Assembly: GCF_022829285.1 (NCBI RefSeq)
Contig: NZ_JAKSYI010000094.1
Coordinates: 93,798-157,797, forward strand
Direction of reading: 5' to 3'
Length of the DNA stretch: 64,000 bases
Source of the DNA: Methylobacterium sp. J-078
GTDB taxonomy: Bacteria; Pseudomonadota; Alphaproteobacteria; Rhizobiales; Beijerinckiaceae
Made by a program: the position numbers and the translations under genes. This document shows positions 19,819 to 28,579 of the stretch, piece after piece. Each line of letters starts with the position of its first letter. Position 1 is the first letter of the stretch. A model generated the notes under the pieces. The model was not told the origin of the DNA and did not search any database. It was given only the letters and a program-made list of their open reading frames with translations.

Positions 19819-19855
19819 GGCCCCCAATGTCGGTCCACGACCGATTTTGGGGGCC
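19819..19855 (+). terminator. Long hairpin terminator after ctpA
   Basis: GGCCCCCAA pairs with TTGGGGGCC and, inside it, TCGGTC with GACCGA around a 3-base loop; only one internal mismatch pair separates the stems. It lies about 50 bp after the ctpA stop and is followed by GTCTTCGTCT. It probably ends the transcript of the long obgE/proB-to-ctpA series. Confidence 0.75.
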
Positions 19856-19917
19856 GTCTTCGTCTGGACGCGCGCCGCCCCGACCATCGGTCCGGGACCT
19901 TGGGGAAGCGCCAGCGC

Positions 19918-21123
19918 GTGGCCACCGACGACATCCTGACCCGGCCCCTCGGGGCCAAGCCGACCGCCGGTCAGCGCCTGCGGGCCCTGAAGCGGTTCCG
20001 CCCCACCGTCCCGATGGTCCTCGGCGGCGTGGTGGCGGGCCTCGCCCTCGGCCTCAGCATTCTCGTGGTGACGGGCGATCCGGAGGGCGGCGAGCCCAGC
20101 GCCGTCGCGGTCATCACCCTGCGGGAGCCCGTCGTCGCTCCCGTGGCGCAGGCCGCGCCGAAGCGCGAGGCATCCAAATCACCCTCCAGCAACGCGGACG
20201 AGGTCGAGAGCGCCTCGGGCGTCACCGTGTTCCGCCCGCCCGGGACCGCCGCCCCCGGCGATGCGGTTGTGATCCAAGTGCCGTCCGCGGCACCCGTCAA
20301 GCTCAACGCCGCCCCCGATTCGCGCCTCGTCGAGCGCGGTCGCCACGGCACCCTGCCGCGCATCGGCGAGGGCCGCCTGCGCCCCCTCGACGTCTATGCG
20401 CGGCCCGAGGGAAGCGGCTCCGGGCCGCGCGTCGCCATTCTGGTCTCGGGCCTCGGCATCGGACAGGCCGCGACGGCGAGCGCCATCACCCGTCTGCCCG
20501 CCGCGATCAGCCTCGCCTTCGCGCCCTATGCCGGCGATCTCGAACGGACCGTGGCCCGGGCCCGCGAGGCCGGTCACGAGGCGCTGCTCCAGGCACCGAT
20601 GGAGCCCTTCGACTATCCAGACAGCGACCCGGGTCCCCAGACCCTGCTCACCACCGCGCGGCCGCCCGAGAATCTCGACCGGCTAAGCTGGGTCATGAGC
20701 CGCTTCCAGGGTTTCGTCGGCATCGTGAACTACATGGGTGCCAAGCTGACCGGCGATGCCGCCGCCCTGGAGCCGGTCCTGCGCGAGATCGGCGCCCGCG
20801 GCCTCGGCTTCGTGGACGACGGCACCTCGCCGCGCTCGCTGGCCACTACCCTGGCCGGCAAGGCCAAGGTGCCGGTGGCCCGCGCCGAGATCGTGCTCGA
20901 CGCCCTGCCGCGCCCGGAGGCCATCGACCGGGAATTGGCACGCCTGGAGGCGCAAGCCCGCAAGAACGGCTTCGCCTTCGGTTCGGCCAGCGCCATGCCG
21001 ATGAGCATCGACCGGATCGCCCGCTGGGCGGCGGAGGCGGAGGCGCGCGGCATCCGGCTGGTCCCGGTGAGTGCGGCCCTGCGCGGGCCCGTCACCACCC
21101 GGGTAACGAGCGCGAAGCCCTGA
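19918..21123 (+). CDS. Divergent polysaccharide deacetylase family protein (YibQ-like)
   Basis: A 401-residue membrane-anchored periplasmic protein. A cytoplasmic N-terminus is followed by one membrane span (residues about 31-52), a Pro/Ala-rich linker, and a globular domain of the divergent polysaccharide deacetylase (DUF610/YibQ) family: [59 protein letters not shown] and [12 protein letters not shown]. The metal-binding residues of true NodB deacetylases are not evident, so the activity is unknown. Neighbours envC and ctpA recur with this family in proteobacteria. The GTG start was chosen for the GGGGAAG stretch about 9 bases upstream; a TTG six codons earlier is an alternative. Confidence 0.88.
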   Translation: MATDDILTRPLGAKPTAGQRLRALKRFRPTVPMVLGGVVAGLALGLSILVVTGDPEGGEPSAVAVITLREPVVAPVAQAAPKREASKSPSSNADEVESASGVTVFRPPGTAAPGDAVVIQVPSAAPVKLNAAPDSRLVERGRHGTLPRIGEGRLRPLDVYARPEGSGSGPRVAILVSGLGIGQAATASAITRLPAAISLAFAPYAGDLERTVARAREAGHEALLQAPMEPFDYPDSDPGPQTLLTTARPPENLDRLSWVMSRFQGFVGIVNYMGAKLTGDAAALEPVLREIGARGLGFVDDGTSPRSLATTLAGKAKVPVARAEIVLDALPRPEAIDRELARLEAQARKNGFAFGSASAMPMSIDRIARWAAEAEARGIRLVPVSAALRGPVTTRVTSAKP

Positions 21124-21223
21124 CGCCGGGGGCACCACGAGGCGCGCGCTACCGGAGACGAATCCGTGCAACTCGACGTTTCGTGCGTTGCGGCACATGG
21201 CGTGCCTGCCTATGGTCGCGGCC

Positions 21224-21769
21224 ATGACCGCATCCCCGATCGCCGACGGCGCCGACCTGTCGTATCGTCCCTGCGTCGGCATCACGCTGATCTCGCGGTC
21301 CGGTCTCGTCTTCATCGGGAGACGCCGGGCCGATGCGGGTCCCGAGCACGTGGCGGACGGGCGCGCCTGGCAGATGCCGCAGGGCGGTATCGATGCGGGC
21401 GAGGATCCGGAGGCGGCGGCCCTGCGCGAACTCTACGAGGAGACGAACGTGGCGGTGGGCTCCGTCGTGCGCCTCGGTGAGACGGAGGGCTGGCTCTCCT
21501 ACGATCTGCCGCCGGACGTGCTGAAGCAGGCCTGGAAGGGGCGCTATCGCGGCCAGACCCAGAAATGGTTCGCCTTCGGTTTCGTCGGCTCCGACGACGA
21601 GATCGACGTGGCGTCACCCGGGAATGGCGCCTTCAAATCCGAGTTCGACGCCTGGCGCTGGGAGCCGATGGCGGGCTTGCCCGACCTGATCGTGCCCTTC
21701 AAGCGGCCGGTCTACGAGGGGGTGGTCGCCGCGTTCGCGGGGCTCACGTCCTGGCGGGCCCCGCAGTGA
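21224..21769 (+). CDS. rppH: RNA pyrophosphohydrolase RppH (Nudix)
   Basis: Nudix hydrolase that converts the 5' end of primary transcripts to a monophosphate and triggers decay (IalA/YgdP type). Hallmarks are [34 protein letters not shown], the Nudix helix RELYEETNV, and the C-terminal [20 protein letters not shown]. The position normally Gly in the Nudix box (EExG) is Asn here. Length is 181 residues from the chosen ATG ([11 protein letters not shown]); upstream ATGs 5 and 12 codons away are alternatives. The RppH call rests on the WQMPQGGI and FKRPVY signatures. Confidence 0.93.
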   Translation: MTASPIADGADLSYRPCVGITLISRSGLVFIGRRRADAGPEHVADGRAWQMPQGGIDAGEDPEAAALRELYEETNVAVGSVVRLGETEGWLSYDLPPDVLKQAWKGRYRGQTQKWFAFGFVGSDDEIDVASPGNGAFKSEFDAWRWEPMAGLPDLIVPFKRPVYEGVVAAFAGLTSWRAPQ

Positions 21770-21789
21770 CCGCCTGAGCCGGCGCCCCG

Positions 21790-22401
21790 ATGCGGTGGTG
21801 GTCGATCCCGATCCTGTTGTTGCTCGGGTGGTTCGCGTTCACGCTGACACCCCTGTGGGCGCTCTACGACCTCGCCCGCGCGGTCCAGGCGCACGATACC
21901 GACTACATCGCGCGGCACGTCAACTTCCGCACCCTGCGCCTTTCGGTGATCCGGCAGGCCGCCGCCGCCGCGCAGGCGCGTGATCCCGCCGCGCCCGATG
22001 TCGAGCCGCGTGAGCGCCAGCGTCTCTCCGAGGCTGCCGCCGCCCTGGCGGTCCCGATCGCCGAGGCGCTGGTGACGCCCGCCACCGTGGTCGATCTCCT
22101 CGACGACGGCTGGCCGCAATCCGTCGAACTGGGCCAGGAGGCGCCCGCCCCGCGCTCCGGGGGCGGGGGCCTGCGCATCGACAACCTGCGCCGACTGATC
22201 CCGTTCTACCTCGCTTCGGAGATGCGGGGCTTTCGGACGGTCGTGGTGGGTGTGCCGCCCGAAGCGTCCCGCGAGCGTCGGCTGCGCATCCGCCTTCGCC
22301 TGCGCAACTGGACCTGGCGCGTGGTCGACATCGAGTTGAACGACGATCTGCGGGCGCGCATCGCCCAGACGTTCGCGCGGGCCGACGCGAAGACGCGCTG
22401 A
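21790..22401 (+). CDS. DUF2939 domain-containing membrane-anchored protein
   Basis: A 203-residue protein with one N-terminal membrane span (SIPILLLLGWFAFTLTPLWA) and a domain starting ALYDLARAVQAHDTDYIARH, the recognisable opening of DUF2939. The helix DTDYIARHVNFRTLRLSVIRQ is characteristic. The C-terminal half is a beta-rich segment ending WTWRVVDIELNDDLRARIAQ. Function is unknown. It follows rppH by 20 bp and is probably cotranscribed. It is convergent with the ROK-type kinase gene; the two stop codons lie inside a shared hairpin. Confidence 0.85.
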   Translation: MRWWSIPILLLLGWFAFTLTPLWALYDLARAVQAHDTDYIARHVNFRTLRLSVIRQAAAAAQARDPAAPDVEPRERQRLSEAAAALAVPIAEALVTPATVVDLLDDGWPQSVELGQEAPAPRSGGGGLRIDNLRRLIPFYLASEMRGFRTVVVGVPPEASRERRLRIRLRLRNWTWRVVDIELNDDLRARIAQTFARADAKTR

Positions 22402-22434
22402 GCGGGGAGGGGCCTCCAAGAGCCCCCGCGCTCA
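22399..22434. terminator. Hairpin between convergent DUF2939 and kinase genes
   Basis: TGAGC-GGGG at the left pairs with CCCC-GC-GCTCA at the right (two-base bulge). Both stop codons lie at its ends, so it can serve transcripts from either strand. No T-run. Confidence 0.45.
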
Positions 22435-23526
22435 GCCCTCGGCCTGTTCGGTCTCGCGGTTGGTGAAGCGCGCATTGCCGAGGCCGGTGCCGATGGTGAG
22501 GATGCCCCAGCGGGTCACGTCCTTGCGGTCCGGCACTTCGCTCAGGCCCTGCACCACGGCGTCGTTGTGCATCACCACCATGGTGGCGTGTCCGCCGATG
22601 CGCGGGATGGACGCCGCCACTCGTTCGGCGAGGTTGAAGCCGTCGCTCTCCCAGTTGCCGGGCAGGTTCTGGCCGCCACGGGTGATGGTGCCGTCGGCTT
22701 CGATGAGGCCCGGGCAACCGATTCCGATGAACGGCGCCAGGCTCAGATTGGCGCGGTCGGCCCGTCGGATCAGGTCGGTCAGCATGTCGATCAGGCGCTC
22801 CACCGCCTCGTCGCGGGTCGGCGTCGGCTCGTCGTCGCGGTGGCGCCAGATCTCCGAGCGCCAGACCTCGCTGCGCGACAGGTCGGGGGCCTTGCGCAGA
22901 TTCGTCGTGACCACACCCGTGCGGATGTTGCTGCCGCCGATATCGACCGCCAGCAGGCTGTCGTAGCCGGAGAAGATCCAGGCCGGCGCGAGGTGGACGG
23001 CGCCGATCAGACCGCCCTCGTCCGGATGATGCCGGATCGGCTCCAGGGTGATGTCAATGCCTTCCGCGCGCAGGAGGTAGCCCGCGCGCCCGATGGCGAG
23101 GCAGCCGGCGCGGCTGTCGCGGAACCCCCCGCCTACCGCGATCGCCTGCGTGCCCTGCCAGCCTTCCTGGGCCAGGAAGAGACGGACCACGCGGGCGAGC
23201 TCCTGCGCGAAGGCCTCGATGGCGCTGAACACCGTGCCCGAGGCGAGGGTGTCCTCGGCCAGGAGGATGTGATCGAGGCGCCGCTTGGAGAAATCGCAGC
23301 TGTCCCTGTCGCCGAGAGGATCGGGGCCGAGAGCCCGCATCCGCGCGCGGCACGTTTCCAGCATCTCGCGGAAGGCGGCCTTCGAGACCCGGTCGCCGAC
23401 GAAGCCGTCGCCGTCCTTCAGCTCGATGTTGTAATCGTCGACGATGACGGACGGCAGCCGTTGTGCCGCGTGCGCGATCCCCGCCTCGCGGACCGAGGTC
23501 TCTTTCGCCGTACCGTTGCTCGTCAT
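22432..23526 (-). CDS. ROK-like sugar kinase with circularly permuted motif order
   Basis: A 364-residue cytosolic protein of the ROK/ASKHA kinase family. The motifs appear in the wrong order for a normal ROK protein. The first half carries what is usually the C-terminal lobe: AIAVGGGF at residues 129-135, then HHPDEGGLIGAVHLAP ending near 182. The second half carries the usual N-terminal lobe: LLAVDIGGSNIRTGVV at 191-206 (phosphate 1), FIGIGCPGLIEADGTI from 266, the catalytic HNDA at 320-323, and the phosphate-2 loop ILTIGTGLGNARF at 342-354, 10 residues before the end. The Zn motif (CxCGxxGCxE) is absent. The active-site residues look complete, so a functional glucokinase-like enzyme is plausible. 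Substrate unknown. It has no same-strand partner close by. Confidence 0.85.
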   Translation of the reverse strand: MTSNGTAKETSVREAGIAHAAQRLPSVIVDDYNIELKDGDGFVGDRVSKAAFREMLETCRARMRALGPDPLGDRDSCDFSKRRLDHILLAEDTLASGTVFSAIEAFAQELARVVRLFLAQEGWQGTQAIAVGGGFRDSRAGCLAIGRAGYLLRAEGIDITLEPIRHHPDEGGLIGAVHLAPAWIFSGYDSLLAVDIGGSNIRTGVVTTNLRKAPDLSRSEVWRSEIWRHRDDEPTPTRDEAVERLIDMLTDLIRRADRANLSLAPFIGIGCPGLIEADGTITRGGQNLPGNWESDGFNLAERVAASIPRIGGHATMVVMHNDAVVQGLSEVPDRKDVTRWGILTIGTGLGNARFTNRETEQAEG

Positions 23527-23581
23527 GTTCGTCCGCCTGACCTTCGCCGCATCATCACGCGCGTCTCAACGCGCAAGCACG

Positions 23582-23941
23582 CTATTTCGGCTTGACGGTT
23601 TCGGGAGCGACCGGCGCCTTCGGCTCGCGGGCCTCCATGAGGTCCTCGGCCTTTTCCTCGTCGGTGTCGCCGCTGCGCTCGATCGTCTTCTCGGGGTTGG
23701 CCGCGAGCGCCCGGATGATCGCCACGACGCGCTCGCACTCGGTCTCGTACTTGTAGGTCTCCAGCACGATGGCGGCGTCGCGCAGCGTGCGCAGGTCGCG
23801 CACCGTCTGCTTGTTGGCGGCCTCGCGCAGCTCGGACTTTGCCGCGATCGCCTCTTCGAGCTTGGCCCCCTTCACGTCGCAGGCGGCGCCGGCCATGGCG
23901 GTGCTGGCGGCAAGGATCAGGGCGGCGGCGAGGATGCGCAT
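23582..23941 (-). CDS. Small secreted protein of unknown function
   Basis: A 119-residue protein with a clear signal peptide (MRILAAALILAASTAMAGAA) and probable cleavage before CDVKGAK. The mature part is helical and charged, with two cysteines (about residues 21 and 69) that could pair in the periplasm. A Pro/Glu-rich tail (EPKAPVAPETVKPK) follows. I do not recognise the family. It lies between the kinase and a response regulator on the same strand, with spacers of about 50 bp, so shared transcription is possible. Confidence 0.72.
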   Translation of the reverse strand: MRILAAALILAASTAMAGAACDVKGAKLEEAIAAKSELREAANKQTVRDLRTLRDAAIVLETYKYETECERVVAIIRALAANPEKTIERSGDTDEEKAEDLMEAREPKAPVAPETVKPK

Positions 23942-23986
23942 CGTGTGGCTCCGGAGGGCGGGTCCCGCGCGGGTCGCGCGGTATCG

Positions 23987-24415
23987 TCAGGCGTGGTGGG
24001 GGTTGGGACGCAGGATGCCGTTGGCCAGGGCCACGAGATGGCTCAGGCGGTAGGGCTTGGGCACGAACACGGATTCGGCGACCGCGTCCGCCTGGGCGAG
24101 GTGGCCGCGTCCGCCCGAGGTATAGACCACGGGCAGGTTCGGCCAGTGCTGGCGGGCGCGGCGGGCGAGCGTGATGCCGTTCGTGTTGCGGGCCAGATCG
24201 ATATCGGTGAAGAGCAGGTCGACGCGCTCCCGCGCGAGGATGTCCTCAGCCGCGTCGGCATCGGCGGCGGTGAGGACCCGGTAGCCCTCGTCGAGCAGCG
24301 CCTCGGCGGCGAGCTCGCAGACCATGGCTTCATCCTCCACCACCAGGACGGTCTCGGCGGCGGCGCGCGGGCTGAAGGCGGGCAGTGTCGGAAAGGCGCA
24401 GGCGAAGGAAATCAT
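23987..24415 (-). CDS. Single-domain response regulator (receiver only)
   Basis: A 142-residue receiver domain without output domain. The acidic pair is Glu27-Asp28 (VLVVEDEAMV), the phospho-acceptor is Asp71 (LLFTDIDLARNTNG), the switch Thr is Thr99 (VVYTSGG) and the conserved Lys is Lys120 (FVPKPYRLSHLV). This is the FixJ/CheY-like subgroup often paired with HWE-type sensor kinases in Rhizobiales; no kinase is encoded nearby. The ATG giving MISFACAFPT was chosen for the AAGGAA-side spacing and because further upstream sequence is antisense to the YoaK gene. Confidence 0.88.
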   Translation of the reverse strand: MISFACAFPTLPAFSPRAAAETVLVVEDEAMVCELAAEALLDEGYRVLTAADADAAEDILARERVDLLFTDIDLARNTNGITLARRARQHWPNLPVVYTSGGRGHLAQADAVAESVFVPKPYRLSHLVALANGILRPNPHHA

Positions 24416-24583
24416 GACGCAACTCCTACTCACCCGGCATGAGGCCGTGGGGCCCGTGCCGGATCGCCAGACAAACGGGCCGCCAAGGCCCATCGTTCGC
24501 CGCCGTTCACTCCAATTGCGCGGACTTGGTAAGCGAAGCTTTAACCCTGTGGGCCGGGTCGTGAAGGCGTGCCTGCCGCGCCC

Positions 24584-25279
24584 ATGACCCGTCCCTGGCA
24601 TCTCGGCTTCGGCCTTATTCTCACGGCGCTCGCGGGCTACGTGGACGCCCTCGGCTTCATTCGCCTCGGCGGCCTCTACACCTCGTTCATGAGCGGAAAC
24701 ACGACGCAGTTCGCGGTCGCCCTCGGCCATGGCGATCCGCATCACGCCCTGCTGCCGGCCCTGCTGATCCTCGCTTTCCTCCTCGGGGGCATCTGCGGTG
24801 GCGGCCTCTCGGCGCTCACCCCGGCGCGGTGGGTGACGCCCGTGATCCTCGGCTTCGAGACGGCGGTGGTGACGGCGGCCTTTCAGGCCGCGACGGCCGC
24901 GCCGGATTCCGGAATCGCCTCCCTGATGCTGGCGCTCGCCATGGGCGCGCAGAACGCCGTGCTGTCGTACGTCCAGGGGTTCCGGGCCGGCACCACCTTC
25001 GTCACCGGCGCCCTGTTCGGTCTCGGCCAGAAGCTCGCCCTGGCGCTCGCCCGGCGGGGCGCGCGCACCGCTTGGGTCGGGGATGGCGTCGTCTGGTTCT
25101 CGCTCCTCGCCGGATCGGTGGCCGGAACGGTCGCCTACGGGAAGCTGGCGTTGTATGCCCTCGCCATTCCCGCCGGCCTGGCCGGCTCCCTCGCGCTCCT
25201 TGCGACGATCCTGGTCGCGCGGTCCGCCTCGGCCAAGGGTCCTGCCAAGGCACCCGCCATCAAGGCCGTGGCGAAGTGA
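24584..25279 (+). CDS. YoaK family (DUF1275) membrane protein
   Basis: Predicted inner-membrane protein of about 231 residues with six hydrophobic spans. Family signatures are ALAGYVDALGFIRLGGLYTS, FMSGNTTQFAV, and ALAMGAQNAVLSYVQG followed by TTFVTGALFGLGQKLA. Transport of an unknown solute is assumed for the family but unproven. A GTG five codons upstream has a closer GAAGG ribosome-binding site and may be the real start. It is divergent from the response regulator. Confidence 0.9.
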   Translation: MTRPWHLGFGLILTALAGYVDALGFIRLGGLYTSFMSGNTTQFAVALGHGDPHHALLPALLILAFLLGGICGGGLSALTPARWVTPVILGFETAVVTAAFQAATAAPDSGIASLMLALAMGAQNAVLSYVQGFRAGTTFVTGALFGLGQKLALALARRGARTAWVGDGVVWFSLLAGSVAGTVAYGKLALYALAIPAGLAGSLALLATILVARSASAKGPAKAPAIKAVAK

Positions 25280-25312
25280 ATCGCGAGGACCAGCGTTGAG
25301 AGATCCGTCCGG

Positions 25313-26314
25313 ATGAGTGCCCCCTCCCTCCTCGATCACGTCGCGCCGGTCGCGGCGGGCGCCCATGTCACCCAGGCTGTCTGGCTGAAGGATACGCTCG
25401 CCCTGGCCCTCGGCGACGGCGGCTTGCTCCTCGTCTCCGGGCAGGAGACGCGTCGCGTCGAGGCGCATCCTGACGCGGGAATCCTGGTGGGTGTCGGCGA
25501 CGGGCGCCGCCTCGTCACGGGCGGCGACGACGGGCGCGTGGTCGCGACCTCCGCCAGCGGCGATGCCGTGGAAGTCGCCTCCGCCCGGAACGGCGCCTGG
25601 ATCGACGCCCTCGCGGTGCATCCCGATGGGACGATCGCCTACGCGGCCGGCCGCAACGTCGTCGCCCGTGACGCCAAGGGCCGCGAGAAGACCTTCGCGG
25701 CGCCCTCCACCGCGCGCGGCCTCGCGTTCGCGCCGAAGGGCTACCGCCTCGCGGTCTCGCACTACAACGGCGCCACCCTCTGGTACCCCAACCTCGAGAC
25801 AGCTCCCGACTTCATCGAGTGGAAGGGCTCGCATATCGACGTGACCTGGTCGCCCGACGGCCGCTTCGTCGTCACGACCATGCAGGAGAACTCCCTGCAC
25901 GGCTGGCGCCTCCAGCCCGATCGCGGCCACATGCGGATGTCGGGCTATCCCGGCAAGGTGCGCTCCGTGGCGTGGTCCGGCGACGGCGACTGGCTCGCCA
26001 CCAGCGGCGCCGAGGCCGCCATCGTCTGGCCGTTCGACTCGAAGGAGGGTCCCACCGGCAAGGCGCCGCGCGAGTGCGGCGTGCGCCCGGCCCGCGTCTC
26101 CCGCGTGGCGTTCCACCCCAAGGCCCTGGTCCTGGCCGTCGGCTACGAGGACGGCTGCATCCTTCTGGTGCGTTTCACCGATGCCTCGGAACTGCTGGTG
26201 CGCCATGCCGTGAAGGGCAGCGCGGTCTCGGCGCTGGCCTGGGACGGGCGCGGCACGCGCCTCGCCTTCGGCTGCGCCGACGGGCAGGCCGGCATCCTCG
26301 CGCTGCCGACCTGA
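25313..26314 (+). CDS. WD40 repeat protein
   Basis: A 333-residue predicted seven-blade beta-propeller without signal peptide, so cytosolic. Repeats are visible as VGDGRRLVTGGDDGRVVATS, LAVHPDGTIAYAAGRNVVAR, FAPKGYRLAVSHYNGATLWY, VTWSPDGRFVVTTMQENSLH, VAWSGDGDWLATSGAEAAIV, VAFHPKALVLAVGYEDGCIL and LAWDGRGTRLAFGCADGQAG. A scaffold role is likely; partners are unknown. It is followed after 11 bp by a small Cys-pair protein, so the two probably work together. Confidence 0.88.
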   Translation: MSAPSLLDHVAPVAAGAHVTQAVWLKDTLALALGDGGLLLVSGQETRRVEAHPDAGILVGVGDGRRLVTGGDDGRVVATSASGDAVEVASARNGAWIDALAVHPDGTIAYAAGRNVVARDAKGREKTFAAPSTARGLAFAPKGYRLAVSHYNGATLWYPNLETAPDFIEWKGSHIDVTWSPDGRFVVTTMQENSLHGWRLQPDRGHMRMSGYPGKVRSVAWSGDGDWLATSGAEAAIVWPFDSKEGPTGKAPRECGVRPARVSRVAFHPKALVLAVGYEDGCILLVRFTDASELLVRHAVKGSAVSALAWDGRGTRLAFGCADGQAGILALPT

Positions 26315-26325
26315 GGCCGCCCACG

Positions 26326-26598
26326 ATGGCGCTGTTCGGATTCGGCGGTCGCCGCGCTCCGGCCGACCAGGGGGCCCGCGAGGGGGTGATCGCCCGAGTT
26401 CGCCGCCTCGGCGGCTTCGATGCGGAGGTGATCGTCAAGGTCAGCGAGATCGTCTGCGCCGATCCGGCCTGCCCCGGCCTGGAGACGGTGATCCTGATCA
26501 TGGTGCCGGGCGATCCGACCCGAGCGGTCAAGATCGCGCGGGCCATGGCGGAGATCGGCGACGCGGACGTAGCGGCCGCCCTCGCCTCGGCTTCGTAG
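26326..26598 (+). CDS. Small conserved protein with a CxxxxC motif, partner of the WD40 gene
   Basis: A 90-residue cytosolic protein starting MALFGFGGRRAPADQGAREG. Its core contains VIVKVSEIVCADPACPGLET with Cys44 and Cys49, followed by a hydrophobic strand VILIMVPGDPTRAVKI and a helix AMAEIGDADVAAALAS. The C-x-D-P-x-C-P-G-x-E-T pattern looks like a metal- or cofactor-binding loop. I recall similar sequences near COG0523 (CobW-like) GTPases, but no such gene is in this window. Function unknown; linkage to the upstream WD40 gene is tight. Confidence 0.75.
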   Translation: MALFGFGGRRAPADQGAREGVIARVRRLGGFDAEVIVKVSEIVCADPACPGLETVILIMVPGDPTRAVKIARAMAEIGDADVAAALASAS

Positions 26599-26678
26599 GG
26601 CCACCGGAACCGGGTGCCCGGTTCCCGCCTTGTCCTCGGCAGCCTTCGGTTCCCCGCCGTGCCCGACCGGGAGGTCCC

Positions 26679-27203
26679 GTGTTCCGCGTCCTGCGCACCC
26701 TCGGCCTCGCTCTGGGTCTCCTCGCCGGCGCCATCGCCGCGCAGGCCCCCGAATTCGCGCAGCAATACGCCCAGCGCCTCGGCGGCACCGTCGACGAGCT
26801 GCGCCGGGTCGTGTCCGGGTTCGAGGCGGACGCCGCTGCCACCGGGCGGAGCCGCGACGACGCGCTCGCCCGCCTGAGCGGCGACCGCGACGCGCTGGTG
26901 TCCCGCCGGGGCGCGGCGGCGCGCGCCGACATCGCGCGCCTCGAGGCGCTCTCCGGACAGCAGCGCGCCGTCGTCGAGGCGGGCGGCCCCCTGGGACGCG
27001 CGGTGGCGGTGCTGCGCAATCCCGACCCGTCCCTCGTCCGGGCGACCTACCAGGACTACGTTCCGGCGATCCCCACCACGGCGGACGGGCTCACCGCCGG
27101 GCTCCTGGGCTTCCTCGCCACCTGGGCGGCCTGGCGGCTCCTGGCCGAGACCGGGCGGCGGATGGTGCGGGGGCGCCGGCGCCCGGTGACCCAGGGCGCC
27201 TGA
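26679..27203 (+). CDS. DUF2937 family membrane protein
   Basis: A 174-residue protein with a hydrophobic N-terminus (LGLALGLLAGAIAAQAPEFA), a helical periplasmic middle and a second hydrophobic segment near residues 135-152 before a basic cytoplasmic tail (RRMVRGRRRPVTQGA). The opening QAPEFAQQYAQRLGGTVDEL is the signature of DUF2937. Function is unknown. It sits in the 26-28 kb run of + strand genes. Confidence 0.82.
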   Translation: MFRVLRTLGLALGLLAGAIAAQAPEFAQQYAQRLGGTVDELRRVVSGFEADAAATGRSRDDALARLSGDRDALVSRRGAAARADIARLEALSGQQRAVVEAGGPLGRAVAVLRNPDPSLVRATYQDYVPAIPTTADGLTAGLLGFLATWAAWRLLAETGRRMVRGRRRPVTQGA

Positions 27204-27337
27204 CCCGCTTCGCGGTGGGCCACGGCATCGTGACTGTTGCACATCGTCTACAGCCCCTCCGCCGTGGCTGCACTAGGACTGGGACGGTAGCGCGCGGGCC
27301 TCACCCTGGCGCCGTTTCACGGCCTTCGATCGAACGC

Positions 27338-28579
27338 ATGGCGCGCGCCTCAACTTCTTCCGTCGATCCGGCGAGCGATGCCGCCGCGCTCCTGCGCCGC
27401 GTCGGCTTCATCGGCCTGTTCGTGGTCATGCCGGTGGCCGCGCAATTCGCGCGGCGCGCCGTGGTGGTGCTCGCGCCCATCGCCATCGCGCTCCTGGTGC
27501 TGGCCAGCATCATCGACGGCAAGTCACGACCCGTCCGGCCGGCCTCGACCCGCCTGCTGCGCTCGCCCGCCTTCCTGGCCGGCTGCCTCTTCATCCTCTG
27601 GGCCGCCCTCTCGCTGGTCTGGACACCCTTCCTCGATCTCGCCACCGAGCGCCTGCTCAACCTGGTGGCGACCCTGCTGATGACGATGGCGGGCTACCTC
27701 GCCCTGCCGGACCGCATGCGCTCGGCGAACCTCTACCTCCTGCCGGTAGGGCTCGCGGCGGCAGCCCTGGTCGCCATCGGCCTCGGCCTCACGGGGCAGG
27801 GCCTGTTCGGCCAGCGCCTCGCCCGCATCGGCGACGACGAGGGCATCCTCGACCGCGGCCTCATCCTCCTGGTCCTGCTGGTCTGGCCGGGCGTGGCATG
27901 GCTGCGCTCGCGCGGCCGCGACGGCGAAGCCCTCGGCCTCGCCGTCCTGGTCTCCCTCGCCCTCATCGTCTCGCCGGGTCCGACGACCTTGGTCGCTCTC
28001 GCGGTCGGAGCTCTAGCCTTCGCGTTCACGGTTTTCCGGCCGACTCAGGGGCCGCGCATCCTCGCCCTGGTCGCCGCCGCGCTCCTCGTGCTCGGCCCGG
28101 TCCTGCCCTTCATCGCCCGCCCGATCGGCGCGTGGCTGTTCGGCGGACGCTCGCCCGGCGTCCTGAGCCTGAAGGCCTGGCAGGCGATCGTCACATCGGA
28201 GCCCGTCCGGCTCGTCACCGGGCACGGGTTCGAGACGGCCCTGCGGGGGCGCTACGTCAACCTGCTGCCCATGAACGCGCCCCGGACCCTGCTGTTCGAA
28301 CTCTGGTACGAACTTGGCCTCGTCGGTGCCTTCGCCGCCGCCTTCGCCCTGCATGCCGCGATCCGGCGCGCGGGCCGCGAGGTCTCGGTGCTGGTCCCGG
28401 GTGCCATGGCGGCTTTCGCCGCGGCCTTCCTCATCGCCTGCATCGGCGTCGGCATGATGGTGATGTGGTGGCTCACCACCCTTGCCCTGGCGGTGTTGGT
28501 CTTCGTGGCGGTGGAACGCGGCCAGTTCCGCACGCGCCGGCCCAAGGCCAGCCTGCTGCGCCCGGCCGGGACCGCCTGA
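27338..28579 (+). CDS. O-antigen ligase-like (WzyC/RfaL family) membrane protein
   Basis: A 413-residue polytopic inner-membrane protein with about eleven predicted spans. A large periplasmic loop of the ligase/polymerase type is visible around residues 265-315 (SPGVLSLKAWQAIVTSEPVR, LVTGHGFETALRG, NAPRTLLFELWYELGLVGA). The GHGF and the F-E-L-W-Y-E-L-G-L segments are the usual signatures. It could ligate O-antigen or polymerise an exopolysaccharide. No glycosyltransferases adjoin it, so the polymer is unknown. Its stop codon abuts that of the convergent zincin gene. Confidence 0.82.
   Translation: MARASTSSVDPASDAAALLRRVGFIGLFVVMPVAAQFARRAVVVLAPIAIALLVLASIIDGKSRPVRPASTRLLRSPAFLAGCLFILWAALSLVWTPFLDLATERLLNLVATLLMTMAGYLALPDRMRSANLYLLPVGLAAAALVAIGLGLTGQGLFGQRLARIGDDEGILDRGLILLVLLVWPGVAWLRSRGRDGEALGLAVLVSLALIVSPGPTTLVALAVGALAFAFTVFRPTQGPRILALVAAALLVLGPVLPFIARPIGAWLFGGRSPGVLSLKAWQAIVTSEPVRLVTGHGFETALRGRYVNLLPMNAPRTLLFELWYELGLVGAFAAAFALHAAIRRAGREVSVLVPGAMAAFAAAFLIACIGVGMMVMWWLTTLALAVLVFVAVERGQFRTRRPKASLLRPAGTA

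Noticed and set aside
23987..26206. 739-residue open frame on the minus strand
   Set aside because: Only its last 142 codons are the response regulator; the rest is antisense to the WD40 and YoaK genes.
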